Assembly: GCA_002391235.1 (NCBI GenBank)
Contig: DGRX01000027.1
Span: 17,330 to 81,329 of the forward strand
Source of the DNA: Treponema sp. UBA4377
GTDB lineage: Bacteria > Spirochaetota > Spirochaetia > Treponematales > Treponemataceae
DNA: 64,000 nucleotides
Direction of reading: 5' to 3'
Every line of letters starts with the position of its first letter. The first letter of the stretch is position 1. The position numbers and the translations under genes were made by a program. The notes beneath the pieces were generated by a model. That model saw only the letters and a list, made by a program, of their open reading frames with translations, searched no databases and had not been told where the DNA came from. This document shows, one piece after another, positions 31,703-39,794 of this stretch.

Positions 31703-34198
31703 ATGCTTACACTTAAATTTGGCGGAACCTCGATGGGAAACGCCCGTCGCATTCTTGACTCAACTGACATCATCATAGAGCAACAAAAAAAAGAGCGCGT
31801 CAGCGTAATCGTTTCGGCTGTCGCCGGCGTTTCAAATAAATTGCAGGAAAGCATCGACGGCTCTATTCGCGGCGAAAATCCCGAGCGCTTTGTAAAGGAC
31901 TTGCGCGCGGTTCACTTGGAAATTTGCCGCGAGCTTCAGTCCAAGCTGCCAGGCTTTGACAGCGACGCGGTCATGAAAAGCCTTGAGGACAAGTTTGTCG
32001 AATTGCAAAACCTTTTGACAGCCGTCGTCGCTTTTGGCGAATGCACGGACACCGCGCACTGCCGCATTATGGGCATGGGCGAATTGCTTTGCGTTCCGAT
32101 TGTCGAAGCGGTTCTCCTTGCCAAAAAGCAAAGCGTAATCGTCCTCAACTCCCGCAAATTCATCATGGCCACCGGCAACCAAAAAGAGGCCAGCGCCGAC
32201 TACGCGAAGACCGCCGAGCTTTTGCGCCCCTACTGCGACGGCGAATACAAGGCGCAGACAAGAATCCTTTTGATGCCGGGCTTTGTCTGCTCTTGGATTC
32301 CAAGCGAGGGAGCGGAGCCGATTCCGGGCCTTTTGGGAAGGAACGGCTCGGACTTTAGCGCCGCGATTGTGGGCGCCTGCATGGGCTCAAAGCAAGTCCA
32401 ATTCTGGACAGACGTTGACGGCATTTACACGGCCGACCCGCGCATCGTAAAGGACGCGATTTTGGTCGACGACATGACATACGAAGAGGCGATGGAGCTT
32501 GCCTTCTTTGGCTCTAAAGTCCTGCATCCAAAAACTTTGGCGCCTCTCGCCGCCAAGGGAATCGAGGCGTGGAGCCTTAACTCTTTGAACACAAGCGCGC
32601 GCGGAACTAGAATCGGAAAAGGTCCCTTTGAAAGCGAAAAAGGCGCCAATTTTGTGCGCGGCATTTCTTGCCTTAAAAAGACTTCGATTATTTCTGTTAG
32701 CGGAAGCGGAATGCGCGACAGGCCTGGAATCGCCGGCCGCATTTTTGACGCGGTCTCCCGCGCGGGCATTTCTGTTTTGCTCATCACCCAGTCGTCTTCA
32801 GAATACACAATCAGCTTTTGCGTCCGCGACGAAGCCGCCGGCCGCGCGAAGGAAGCGATCGCCAGCGAGTTTGATTTGGAAATACAAGACGGCGTGATCA
32901 ATCCTGTAGAAATTTATTCCAACTGCGCGATTGTTTCCATTGTAGGCGACGGAATGAAAAAGCAGCTTGGCGTGGCCAGCCGTTTCTTTGACGCGCTCGC
33001 CAACGCAGGAGTCAGCGTTCTTGCAATCGCGCAAGGCTCCAGCGAAAGGTCCATCAGCGCCGTAATCGACGGAGAGATGGGCGACATCGCGGTCCGAATG
33101 GCCCACAACTTTTTCTTCCACACCGCGCAGTCGATTCAAGTCTTTGCCTTTGGAGCGGGAAACATCGGCGGCACTTTGCTTGACCAAATCGGCGAGCAGC
33201 AGGAAAGCCTCCTCGCGCAAGGCATCGACATCAAGGTCATGGCGATCTCAACGGTTGACGGCCTTATGATTGACGAAAACGGAATCGACCTTAAGACTTG
33301 GCGCGAGACCACAAAGAAGATGCCGCTAAAGACAAGCGTTGACGAAATACTAAAGTTCGTCCGCGAAAAAAAGCCGCTCAACCCTGTCTTTGTGGACTGC
33401 ACGGCCAGCTACGACTTGCCCGAGCGCTACCTTGACATTTTGGAAGCCGGAATGTCGATCGCCACTCCCAACAAGAGGGCCAACTCTATGTCTATGGACT
33501 TTTATAAGCAGCTTAGAAAGACGGCCAACAAAAAGCGCCGCCGCTTCTTGTACGAGACCAACGTAGGCGCGGGCCTTCCAATCATCGACACGCTGCAAAA
33601 CCTTTTCCGCTCAGGCGACAAACTTACCCGCTTTATGGGAATCATGTCAGGCTCGCTTTCTTACATCTTTGGCCGCTTGGACGAGGGCGTTCCCTTTAGC
33701 CAGGCCGTTCTTGAAGCCAAGGAAAAGCGCTACACCGAGCCAGACCCCCGCGACGACCTTAACGGAATGGACGTTGCCAGAAAGGGCCTTATCATCGCGC
33801 GCGAGGCAGGCTACGACATCGAGCTTTCTGACGTTCAAGTCCTCAAGGTTTTCCCCGAAGACTTTGACACGTCTGGCTCTACCGAAGAATTCTTAAAGCG
33901 CCTTCCGCAAGTCGACGGCTACTTTAAGAAAAAAATCGACGCGCTCAAAAAAGACAACAAGGTTTTGCGCATGGGCGCGACAGTCCAGGACGGAAAGTGT
34001 ACCGTCGGAATGTTTGAAGTCGGCCCCGAAGATCCCCTTTACGCGATAAAGGGCGGCGAGAACGCCTTTGTGTTCTACACGGCGCGCTACCAGCCGATTC
34101 CTCTTACGGTCCGCGGTTACGGAGCCGGAGCGGGAGTCACAGCCGCCGGCGTCTTTGGCGACATCTTGCGCACTGTAAGCTTCAACACGGAACGATAG
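31703..34198 (+). CDS. thrA: Bifunctional aspartokinase / homoserine dehydrogenase
   Basis: Two steps on the way to threonine and methionine. The 831-residue protein begins with the kinase (LKFGGTSMGN; RNGSDFSAAI near residue 213), continues with tandem ACT regulatory domains (about 315-460; SISVSGSGMRDRPGIAGRIF-like and VSIVGDGMKKQLGVASRFF segments) and ends with a homoserine dehydrogenase (FGAGNIGG Rossmann motif near 482; catalytic NGMDVARKGLIIAREAG near 686). Length and order match ThrA/MetL. Whether threonine or methionine inhibits it cannot be read. It is followed after 39 bases by the aromatic fusion gene. Confidence 0.95.
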   Translation: MLTLKFGGTSMGNARRILDSTDIIIEQQKKERVSVIVSAVAGVSNKLQESIDGSIRGENPERFVKDLRAVHLEICRELQSKLPGFDSDAVMKSLEDKFVELQNLLTAVVAFGECTDTAHCRIMGMGELLCVPIVEAVLLAKKQSVIVLNSRKFIMATGNQKEASADYAKTAELLRPYCDGEYKAQTRILLMPGFVCSWIPSEGAEPIPGLLGRNGSDFSAAIVGACMGSKQVQFWTDVDGIYTADPRIVKDAILVDDMTYEEAMELAFFGSKVLHPKTLAPLAAKGIEAWSLNSLNTSARGTRIGKGPFESEKGANFVRGISCLKKTSIISVSGSGMRDRPGIAGRIFDAVSRAGISVLLITQSSSEYTISFCVRDEAAGRAKEAIASEFDLEIQDGVINPVEIYSNCAIVSIVGDGMKKQLGVASRFFDALANAGVSVLAIAQGSSERSISAVIDGEMGDIAVRMAHNFFFHTAQSIQVFAFGAGNIGGTLLDQIGEQQESLLAQGIDIKVMAISTVDGLMIDENGIDLKTWRETTKKMPLKTSVDEILKFVREKKPLNPVFVDCTASYDLPERYLDILEAGMSIATPNKRANSMSMDFYKQLRKTANKKRRRFLYETNVGAGLPIIDTLQNLFRSGDKLTRFMGIMSGSLSYIFGRLDEGVPFSQAVLEAKEKRYTEPDPRDDLNGMDVARKGLIIAREAGYDIELSDVQVLKVFPEDFDTSGSTEEFLKRLPQVDGYFKKKIDALKKDNKVLRMGATVQDGKCTVGMFEVGPEDPLYAIKGGENAFVFYTARYQPIPLTVRGYGAGAGVTAAGVFGDILRTVSFNTER

Positions 34199-34237
34199 CG
34201 GCAGCGGCCGGACAGCGGTATTGATAGGAAATTTTTT

Positions 34238-36235
34238 ATGGTAATTGTATTAAAGAGCGGAATTTCCGCGGAAGAGAAAAAGGCGCTTGCGAAATTTTTG
34301 GGAAGCCAAAATTTCAAGACCAACGAAATCGCCGGCGAAGAAAAAACGATCATCGCCGCCGTGGGCCGCCTTAAAATGGATCCGCGCGAGGTCGAGGTTT
34401 TGCCCGGCGTTGAGCGCGTGATTCCCATTTCAAAGCCATACAAAATGGCAAGCCGCGAATTCAAGCCCCAAAATTCCGTCGTCGAAATTCCTTCGCCCAG
34501 CGGCCAATTGATCCGCGTCGGCGGCCAACGGATTGTCGCTATGGCCGGCCCCTGCGCGGTCGAAAGCCGCGAGCAAATGATGGCGGTGGCCAAGCGCGTC
34601 GCCGAAAGCGGAGCGACGATTCTCCGCGGCGGCGCCTACAAGCCGCGCACTTCTCCATATTCCTTCCAAGGCTTGGGAGAGGAGGGCTGCAAGATTCTAA
34701 AGGAGGCCGGCGACAAGTATGGCCTTCCTGTAGTGACTGAATGCGTGGCCGCCGAATACATTCCCGCAATGCAAAAGGCCGGAATCGATTGCTACCAAGT
34801 TGGCGCGCGCAACATGCAAAACTTTGAGATGCTAAAACGCCTTGGAAAAATAAACAAGCCGGTGATCTTAAAGCGAGGACTAAGCGCCACGATAGAAGAA
34901 TGGCTTATGAGCGCCGAATACCTTTTGTCAAGCGGCTGCGAGAACGTAATCCTTTGCGAGCGCGGAATCCGAACCTACGAACGCGCCACCCGCAACACTT
35001 TGGACCTTAGCGCCGTTCCGATTTTAAGAAGCTTGACCCATCTTCCGATAATCGTTGACCCCAGCCACGCGCTCGGCATCCGCGACAAGGTAAGCCCGAT
35101 GGCCTTTGCCTCAATCGCGGCCGGCGCTGACGGAATCATCGTCGAAGTGCATTGCAATCCTGACAAGGCTTTGAGCGACGGCCCGCAGTCCCTTTACCCG
35201 GAACAGTTTGACAAGCTTATGCGCGACATCGACGCCTTGGCTCCGATTGTAGGAAGGGAAGTGGCCCACTTGCGCCGCGACGAGGCACCGGTAAAAATTT
35301 CAAGCGGCAAAAAATCCGCCGCAAGCAAAAAAGCGGCGCGGCAAAAATTGGCAGTCGCCTTTTGCGGAAAGCGGGGCGCCTACGCAGAGCAGGCGATTAC
35401 CCGCCACTTTGACGACGAGGCCGAGGCGCTTCCCGTCGATTCATTCCGCGAGATTTTCCAAAGCGTTTTGGACGGCCGCGCAGACTACGGCATGGTTCCG
35501 ATTGAAAATTCTTTGGCCGGAAGCGTTTACGAAAACTACGACAACCTTGCGGGCTTTGAGGACATAAGCATTGTCTCTAGCGTCACGTTAAGGATACAGC
35601 ACGCGCTTTTGGGCGTGAAGGGCGCGGCCCTTTCAGACATTAAATCGGTTTACTCGCATCCGCAAGGCCTTGCCCAGTGCTCCAAGTTTTTGGCCGCCCA
35701 CACGGACTGGAACAAAATCGATTCCGTTTCCACCGCCACGGCCGCAAAAATTGTTTCCGAAAAAAACTCAAAGTCCAACGCCGCGATAGCCAGCGCCGTA
35801 AACGCAAAATACTACAAGCTTTCTGTAATCGAAGAGTCGATAGAAGACGACCCAAAAAACTACACGCGCTTTTTTGTAATCGCGGCCAACCATTTTGTCG
35901 CGCGCAAAAAGGGCGACAAGGCGGCCTCGCTTGCCTTTAGGGCGCAAAAGTCGGCCGGCGTAAAGCCCAACGCGGTTTCGTTCATGTTCAGTACAAAGAA
36001 CGAGCCGGGAAGCCTTTACAGATGCCTTGGCGTTTTTGACAAGAACAAGTTGAACCTTACGCGCTTGGAGTCGCGCCCGGTTCACGGAGAGACTTGGAAG
36101 TACAACTTTTACGCGGACGCGGAGCTTAGCCCCGACGAGCGCAATGTTGACTATGTGAGCGACGTTTTGGCCGCCCTTGCAAAGGAAGCGCAAGACGTCC
36201 GCTTGCTTGGCGTATATAATGCCGAGACAAGATAA
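34238..36235 (+). CDS. Fused DAHP synthase - prephenate dehydratase
   Basis: The 665-residue protein joins the first step of the shikimate pathway and the step to phenylpyruvate. Residues 1-85 are the ferredoxin-like regulatory domain of type I-beta DAHP synthases, about 85-345 the synthase barrel (GPCAVESREQM, RGGAYKPRTSPYSFQGLG, DPSHALG), 346-370 a Lys/Ala/Ser-rich linker, about 370-560 prephenate dehydratase (FCGKRGAYAEQA, VPIENSLAGSVYENYD, TRFFVI) and the end an ACT domain with the Phe-binding ESRP motif. No chorismate mutase domain is visible. The fusion would allow phenylalanine to control both ends of the pathway. AGGAAAT precedes the start. Confidence 0.9.
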   Translation: MVIVLKSGISAEEKKALAKFLGSQNFKTNEIAGEEKTIIAAVGRLKMDPREVEVLPGVERVIPISKPYKMASREFKPQNSVVEIPSPSGQLIRVGGQRIVAMAGPCAVESREQMMAVAKRVAESGATILRGGAYKPRTSPYSFQGLGEEGCKILKEAGDKYGLPVVTECVAAEYIPAMQKAGIDCYQVGARNMQNFEMLKRLGKINKPVILKRGLSATIEEWLMSAEYLLSSGCENVILCERGIRTYERATRNTLDLSAVPILRSLTHLPIIVDPSHALGIRDKVSPMAFASIAAGADGIIVEVHCNPDKALSDGPQSLYPEQFDKLMRDIDALAPIVGREVAHLRRDEAPVKISSGKKSAASKKAARQKLAVAFCGKRGAYAEQAITRHFDDEAEALPVDSFREIFQSVLDGRADYGMVPIENSLAGSVYENYDNLAGFEDISIVSSVTLRIQHALLGVKGAALSDIKSVYSHPQGLAQCSKFLAAHTDWNKIDSVSTATAAKIVSEKNSKSNAAIASAVNAKYYKLSVIEESIEDDPKNYTRFFVIAANHFVARKKGDKAASLAFRAQKSAGVKPNAVSFMFSTKNEPGSLYRCLGVFDKNKLNLTRLESRPVHGETWKYNFYADAELSPDERNVDYVSDVLAALAKEAQDVRLLGVYNAETR

Positions 36236-36253
36236 TTATTGGAGGTTTAGGAT

Positions 36254-36742
36254 ATGCAAAAATTCGTTCTTTCTGTTTTGGTAGAAAACCACGCGGGCGT
36301 TCTTAGCCGCGTTTCTGGCTTGTTCAGCCGCCGCGGGTACAACATCGACAGCCTTACCGTTTGCGAAACAAGCGACAAGGCGATTTCGCGCATGACGATT
36401 GTAGTTATGGGCGACGAGCGCATCCTTGACCAAATCGAAAAGCAGCTTTCAAAATTGGTCGAAGTAATCTCTATCGAGCGCTGCGACTCGGACACTTGCC
36501 AGCGCGAGACAGCCCTTATCAAAGTCAAGGCCGACGGAAGCAAGCGCGAGACAATCGTAAGCACTTGCGAAATCTTCCGCGCCCACATCGTTGACGTAGG
36601 AGCCGAAAGCGTCATCGTCGAAGCCTCCGGAAGCGAGACAAAAATCGACAGCCTTATCCGATTGCTTGAGCCATTCGGCATCTTGGAATACGCCAAGACC
36701 GGCCTCATTGCAATGGCCAGAGGCGGGGCCGTGCTGAAATAA
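36254..36742 (+). CDS. ilvN: Acetolactate synthase small (regulatory) subunit
   Basis: The 162-residue subunit has an N-terminal ACT domain (VLVENHAGVLSRVSGLFSRRGYNIDSL, given here as LVENHAGVLSRVSGLF and RRGYNIDSLTV) that binds valine, and the C-terminal ALS_ss domain. It activates and gives feedback control to the catalytic subunit, which is not in this window. TTGGAGG precedes the ATG. It ends the amino-acid cluster, just before tRNA-Leu. Confidence 0.93.
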   Translation: MQKFVLSVLVENHAGVLSRVSGLFSRRGYNIDSLTVCETSDKAISRMTIVVMGDERILDQIEKQLSKLVEVISIERCDSDTCQRETALIKVKADGSKRETIVSTCEIFRAHIVDVGAESVIVEASGSETKIDSLIRLLEPFGILEYAKTGLIAMARGGAVLK

Positions 36743-36758
36743 AATTTGCAAAAGGCTC

Positions 36759-36787
36759 TTGACGCTCGCCGCGATTTTTGCTAATAT
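36759..36787 (+). promoter_or_regulatory. Promoter of tRNA-Leu
   Basis: TTGACG, 17 bases, TAATAT, ending 11 bases before the first tRNA base. Confidence 0.7.
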
Positions 36788-36798
36788 AATTAAACCAT

Positions 36799-36881
36799 GC
36801 CGGAGTGATGGAATGGTAGACATGACAGACTCAAAATCTGTTGCGGGCGACTGCGTAAGAGTTCAAGTCTCTTCTCCGGTA
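36799..36881 (+). tRNA. tRNA-Leu (anticodon CAA)
   Basis: The 83-base class II tRNA has acceptor arms GCCGGAG and CTCCGGT (first pair G-U), the D-arm GGAATGGTAGACA, anticodon stem CAGA/TCTG around the loop CTCAAAA (anticodon CAA), a long variable arm typical of Leu, the T-arm loop GTTCAAGTC and discriminator A73. CCA is not encoded. Confidence 0.9.
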
Positions 36882-36885
36882 TAAA

Positions 36886-36918
36886 AAAATCCTTGGCCAA
36901 AAGCCAAGGATTTTTTTT
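36886..36918. terminator. Bidirectional terminator between tRNA-Leu and the lipoprotein gene
   Basis: The stem AATCCTTGGC/GCCAAGGATT with loop CAAAA has a T run on the right for the tRNA and an A run on the left that serves as the T run for the convergent lipoprotein transcript. Confidence 0.85.
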
Positions 36919-36943
36919 ATGCCCCGCGGGGGTAAAGGTGGAA

Positions 36944-37471
36944 CTACATACCTGTGTATATTTCAAGTTTTGTATTGTTGCCAAAAACTATAACACAGCG
37001 CTGGTTTGCGTTCATTGTATTGCTTGTGTTCCATGTGTCGTTCAAGGCGATTGATATGGAACCGTTATTTTCCATCCATGCAATTGCTCCGTATGCTCCG
37101 AGTTCCAATTGAGTGCTTGTTATGGTTTGGTTAACATTACGAGTTCCTTGGTATGTTAAATTATTTCCCGAGTACACAATAATTTTGATTATTGTTATTG
37201 AGCCTGGATTTGACAAAGAAAATTTAGTTCCATCGCCCCACGGATTCCCATTGTACGAACTTTTATCTTCGGTCGTGAATTCATATGGCCTTTCGTTTTT
37301 AAACCAACCAGTCGTTCTTGTCCAACTAGCGCTTGTGTCCGTGACGCCGCTCAAATCGGGCCCGCCCGAAGAAGAATTGCCTGACGAGCCGGAAGAACCC
37401 GCTGAATTGCTGCAGCCAACGAACGCGGCAAAGGCCGCCAAAGATAATAAAACCAAAAGTGTCTTTTTCAT
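36944..37471 (-). CDS. Small surface lipoprotein of unknown function, with a repeat-spaced promoter
   Basis: The 175-residue protein has a lipoprotein signal peptide (MKKTLLVLLSLAAFAAFVGC; lipid-bearing Cys20), a Ser/Gly-rich linker to about residue 40, and a beta-rich, Asn/Thr-rich domain with many aromatic residues, compatible with a secreted binding domain. The ATG at 37471 follows AAGGAG by six bases; the frame is open further up only because the repeat is readable. Base and codon use are AT-rich compared with pyrG next to it. I do not recognise the family. Expression is probably phase variable (see the promoter entry). Confidence 0.75.
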   Translation of the reverse strand: MKKTLLVLLSLAAFAAFVGCSNSAGSSGSSGNSSSGGPDLSGVTDTSASWTRTTGWFKNERPYEFTTEDKSSYNGNPWGDGTKFSLSNPGSITIIKIIVYSGNNLTYQGTRNVNQTITSTQLELGAYGAIAWMENNGSISIALNDTWNTSNTMNANQRCVIVFGNNTKLEIYTGM

Positions 37472-37502
37472 GACAAACTCCTTAGTGATTAAATTATCTT
37501 CG

Positions 37503-37531
37503 ATTATATATATATATATATATATTGTCAA
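37503..37531 (-). promoter_or_regulatory. Consensus promoter with a TA-repeat spacer (predicted phase-variable)
   Basis: On the minus strand TTGACA (37531-37526), exactly 17 bases of pure alternating AT (37525-37509), then TATAAT (37508-37503). Both boxes are perfect. The repeat runs into the -10, about ten TA units in all. Loss or gain of one unit changes the spacer to 15 or 19 and should nearly silence the gene. The ATG is 31 bases downstream. Confidence 0.85.
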
Positions 37532-37573
37532 CTTTGCCGCCCGCCTTTTGGTCTTTCAATTAGTTCCGCTTTA

Positions 37574-37602
37574 TAGACATTTCCCGCTTGCTGTGTTATA
37601 AT
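37574..37602 (+). promoter_or_regulatory. Promoter of pyrG, predicted leaderless
   Basis: TAGACA, 17 bases, TATAAT. The -10 ends eight bases before the pyrG ATG and the gap holds no Shine-Dalgarno. Confidence 0.65.
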
Positions 37603-37610
37603 CATTTGAT

Positions 37611-39209
37611 ATGAGTAAATACATTCTGGTAACTAGCGGAGTTTGTTCAAGCCTTGGAAAGGGAGTCGCGTCTTCCACAATCGGAAGCCTTTTGGAGTGC
37701 CACGGCCTCAAAGTCGCGATGATAAAATGCGACCCTTACGTAAACGTTGACGCGGGAAACATCAGCCCCTACCAGCACGGAGAGGTTTACGTGACCGAAG
37801 ACGGAGCGGAAACCGACTTGGACCTTGGAAATTTTTCCCGCTTTACCAGCGTGAACCTTACCAGCGACAACTGCATCACAATGGGAAAGGTCTACGAGCA
37901 AGTCATAAAGAACGAGCGCGCGGGCCGCTACAACGGACGCACGGTTCAAGTCATTCCCCACATCACGGACGAAATCAAGCGCCGCATTTTAAATGTCGGA
38001 GCGCAAAGCGGAGCGGACGTAGTTATAGTAGAGATTGGCGGAACGGTAGGCGACATCGAATCGATTCCTTACCTGGAAACCGCCCGCCAGCTTGTCCACG
38101 AGCTTGGAAAGGGAAACTCAATCGCGATTCACTTGGCCCTTGTTCCGGTAATCACAGGCGGCGAGCTTAAGTCAAAGCCCGTGCAGCATTCGGTAAAGCA
38201 ATTGCAGGAAGCCGGAATCCAGCCCGACGTTCTTTTGTGCCGCTGCGAAGTTCCGATTGACAAGTCGCTAAAGAAAAAGCTTGCCTTGTTCTGCAACGTT
38301 TCCGAAAGCGCTGTCTTTACAAGCGCCGACGTAGAAAAATCGATTTACGAGCTTCCGGTCCTCTTCCACAAGCAGGGCTTGGACGCTGAGATTCTTAAAA
38401 AGCTAAAGCTCACGGACTTAAAGTGCAACATAAAGCCTTGGACCCAGTTCCTCGCAAAACTCAATTCCCCGGAAAAGAAAGTCACGATCGGCCTTATCGG
38501 AAAGCGCGACTACCTTGACGACTGCATCAAGAGCGTAAAGGAATCGCTTTTCCACGCCGCGGTCACTTCGTGCAACGCCGAGCTTGAGATAAAGAAAATC
38601 GACGCCGAAGGCTTGGAGCGAAGCCGCGACGCAAAGACTGCCCTTAACGGAGTTGACGGAATCGTGATTCCCGGCAACATGGGAAACCGCGGCTTTTTGG
38701 GCCTCTTGGCCGCCGTCCGCTACGCGCGCGAAAACAAAATCCCTTATCTTGGAATAGACTTGGGAATGCAGCTTATGGCCATCGAGGCGGGCAGGAACCT
38801 TGCCAAGTGGGAGGACGCGGATTCCACCGAGTTCATCCAAAACACGACGCACCCGATTGTAAGCCTCCCCGAAGAGCAGGCCGGCCTTTCCGCTTCCGGC
38901 CTTATGAAGCTTGGCGCCAGCGAAGTAAAAATCGTAAAGGGCTCAAAGCTCAATTCCATCTATAAAAAAACGGCCGTCCTTGAGCGCCACCGCAACAAGC
39001 ATTCTGTTGACCGCCGCTACAAGGAAACGCTGGAAGGCTTTGGGCTTGCGGTTACGGCCACAAGCGCCGCCGACGGCCAAATCGAAGCCTTTGAGTGGGC
39101 CGACCATCCTTGGGGCATCGGCGTTCAGTTCCACCCGGAATTCGTTTCCAGGCCGGTAAAGCCGCATCCGCTTTTTACCGCCTTCATTCAAGCGGCGCTA
39201 GAGAAATAG
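37611..39209 (+). CDS. pyrG: CTP synthase lacking the glutaminase nucleophile
   Basis: Converts UTP to CTP. The 532-residue protein has an intact synthetase domain (TSGVCSSLGKGVASSTIG, P-loop for ATP; GGTVGDIES) in residues 1-270 and a class I glutaminase-like domain from about 290. In that domain the usual GICLGMQ nucleophile segment reads GIDLGMQ: the catalytic Cys is Asp383. The oxyanion segment, normally PGGFG, reads PGNMG. His508 and Glu510 of the FHPEF motif remain. I infer that the enzyme uses free ammonia, not glutamine. The start has no Shine-Dalgarno. Confidence 0.93.
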   Translation: MSKYILVTSGVCSSLGKGVASSTIGSLLECHGLKVAMIKCDPYVNVDAGNISPYQHGEVYVTEDGAETDLDLGNFSRFTSVNLTSDNCITMGKVYEQVIKNERAGRYNGRTVQVIPHITDEIKRRILNVGAQSGADVVIVEIGGTVGDIESIPYLETARQLVHELGKGNSIAIHLALVPVITGGELKSKPVQHSVKQLQEAGIQPDVLLCRCEVPIDKSLKKKLALFCNVSESAVFTSADVEKSIYELPVLFHKQGLDAEILKKLKLTDLKCNIKPWTQFLAKLNSPEKKVTIGLIGKRDYLDDCIKSVKESLFHAAVTSCNAELEIKKIDAEGLERSRDAKTALNGVDGIVIPGNMGNRGFLGLLAAVRYARENKIPYLGIDLGMQLMAIEAGRNLAKWEDADSTEFIQNTTHPIVSLPEEQAGLSASGLMKLGASEVKIVKGSKLNSIYKKTAVLERHRNKHSVDRRYKETLEGFGLAVTATSAADGQIEAFEWADHPWGIGVQFHPEFVSRPVKPHPLFTAFIQAALEK

Positions 39210-39233
39210 GGCTTTTTTGCCGATAATTTAATA

Positions 39234-39794
39234 ATGAACTTTTTTTGTCCGCGCATGATTCCGACAATTCTCGCTTTAGGCTTTGCCGCAGTCTCTTGCA
39301 GCGTCAACTACAACAACGTTTACGAGACGGAGGACACCGTTCCCGAGTTGATGCTTGACGAGGCCGTCTTTAAGCGCGTAAAGGACAGCAAGGCCGTCTC
39401 CGAGATTCAAAGCAAACGCTTGGAGGAATTCAAGGACGGCGGAACGGTTTTGGCCCAGGACATTCAGTTTGAAAGCAAGAACGAGGACGGCGGCGTCAAC
39501 TCCTTTGGCTCGGCCGGCCTTATGAAAGCCGACACCAAAAATGAAGTCTACGAATTTTACAACGGAATCCATATCGAGGCTCCCGACCGGGGCTTTGTAA
39601 TCTACGGCGACAGCTTGCGTTGGAACGGAAAGACCGAGCAGCTTACCGGCGAAAAGACAAAGCCCGTCACAATCAAGAAAAACGGCGTCACCTTAAGCGG
39701 AAGCGGCTTTTCGGCCAGCGCGGTAAGCGAATCCTTTAGCTTTTCGTCCAACGTCGGCGGCGTTTACGTTGACCAAGAAGAGGGCGAGCGATGA
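39234..39794 (+). CDS. lptC: LptC-like lipoprotein of the envelope glycolipid exporter
   Basis: The 186-residue protein has a signal peptide with lipobox AVSC (Cys22) and a repeated beta-strand domain (DGGTVLAQDIQFES, SGSGFSAS) of the LptC/LptA jelly-roll type. LptC takes lipid from the inner-membrane LptBFG pump and hands it to LptA. It overlaps lptA by four bases. No Shine-Dalgarno precedes the ATG; a GATAAT -10 candidate lies six bases before it. Cys in place of the usual membrane anchor makes it a lipoprotein. I base the name on fold and context, since LptC sequences diverge widely. Confidence 0.7.
   Translation: MNFFCPRMIPTILALGFAAVSCSVNYNNVYETEDTVPELMLDEAVFKRVKDSKAVSEIQSKRLEEFKDGGTVLAQDIQFESKNEDGGVNSFGSAGLMKADTKNEVYEFYNGIHIEAPDRGFVIYGDSLRWNGKTEQLTGEKTKPVTIKKNGVTLSGSGFSASAVSESFSFSSNVGGVYVDQEEGER

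Noticed and set aside
37113..37601. An open frame opposite the lipoprotein gene, reading through the TA repeat
   Set aside because: It has no ribosome-binding site and its sequence is the complement of the lipoprotein, which has a signal peptide, a Shine-Dalgarno and a perfect promoter.
39219..39226. GCCGATAA before lptC as a sigma-28 promoter
   Set aside because: No -35 like TAAAGTTT at 11 or 12 bases. The same word at 49026 and 59827 is likewise alone or coding, so chance is enough.
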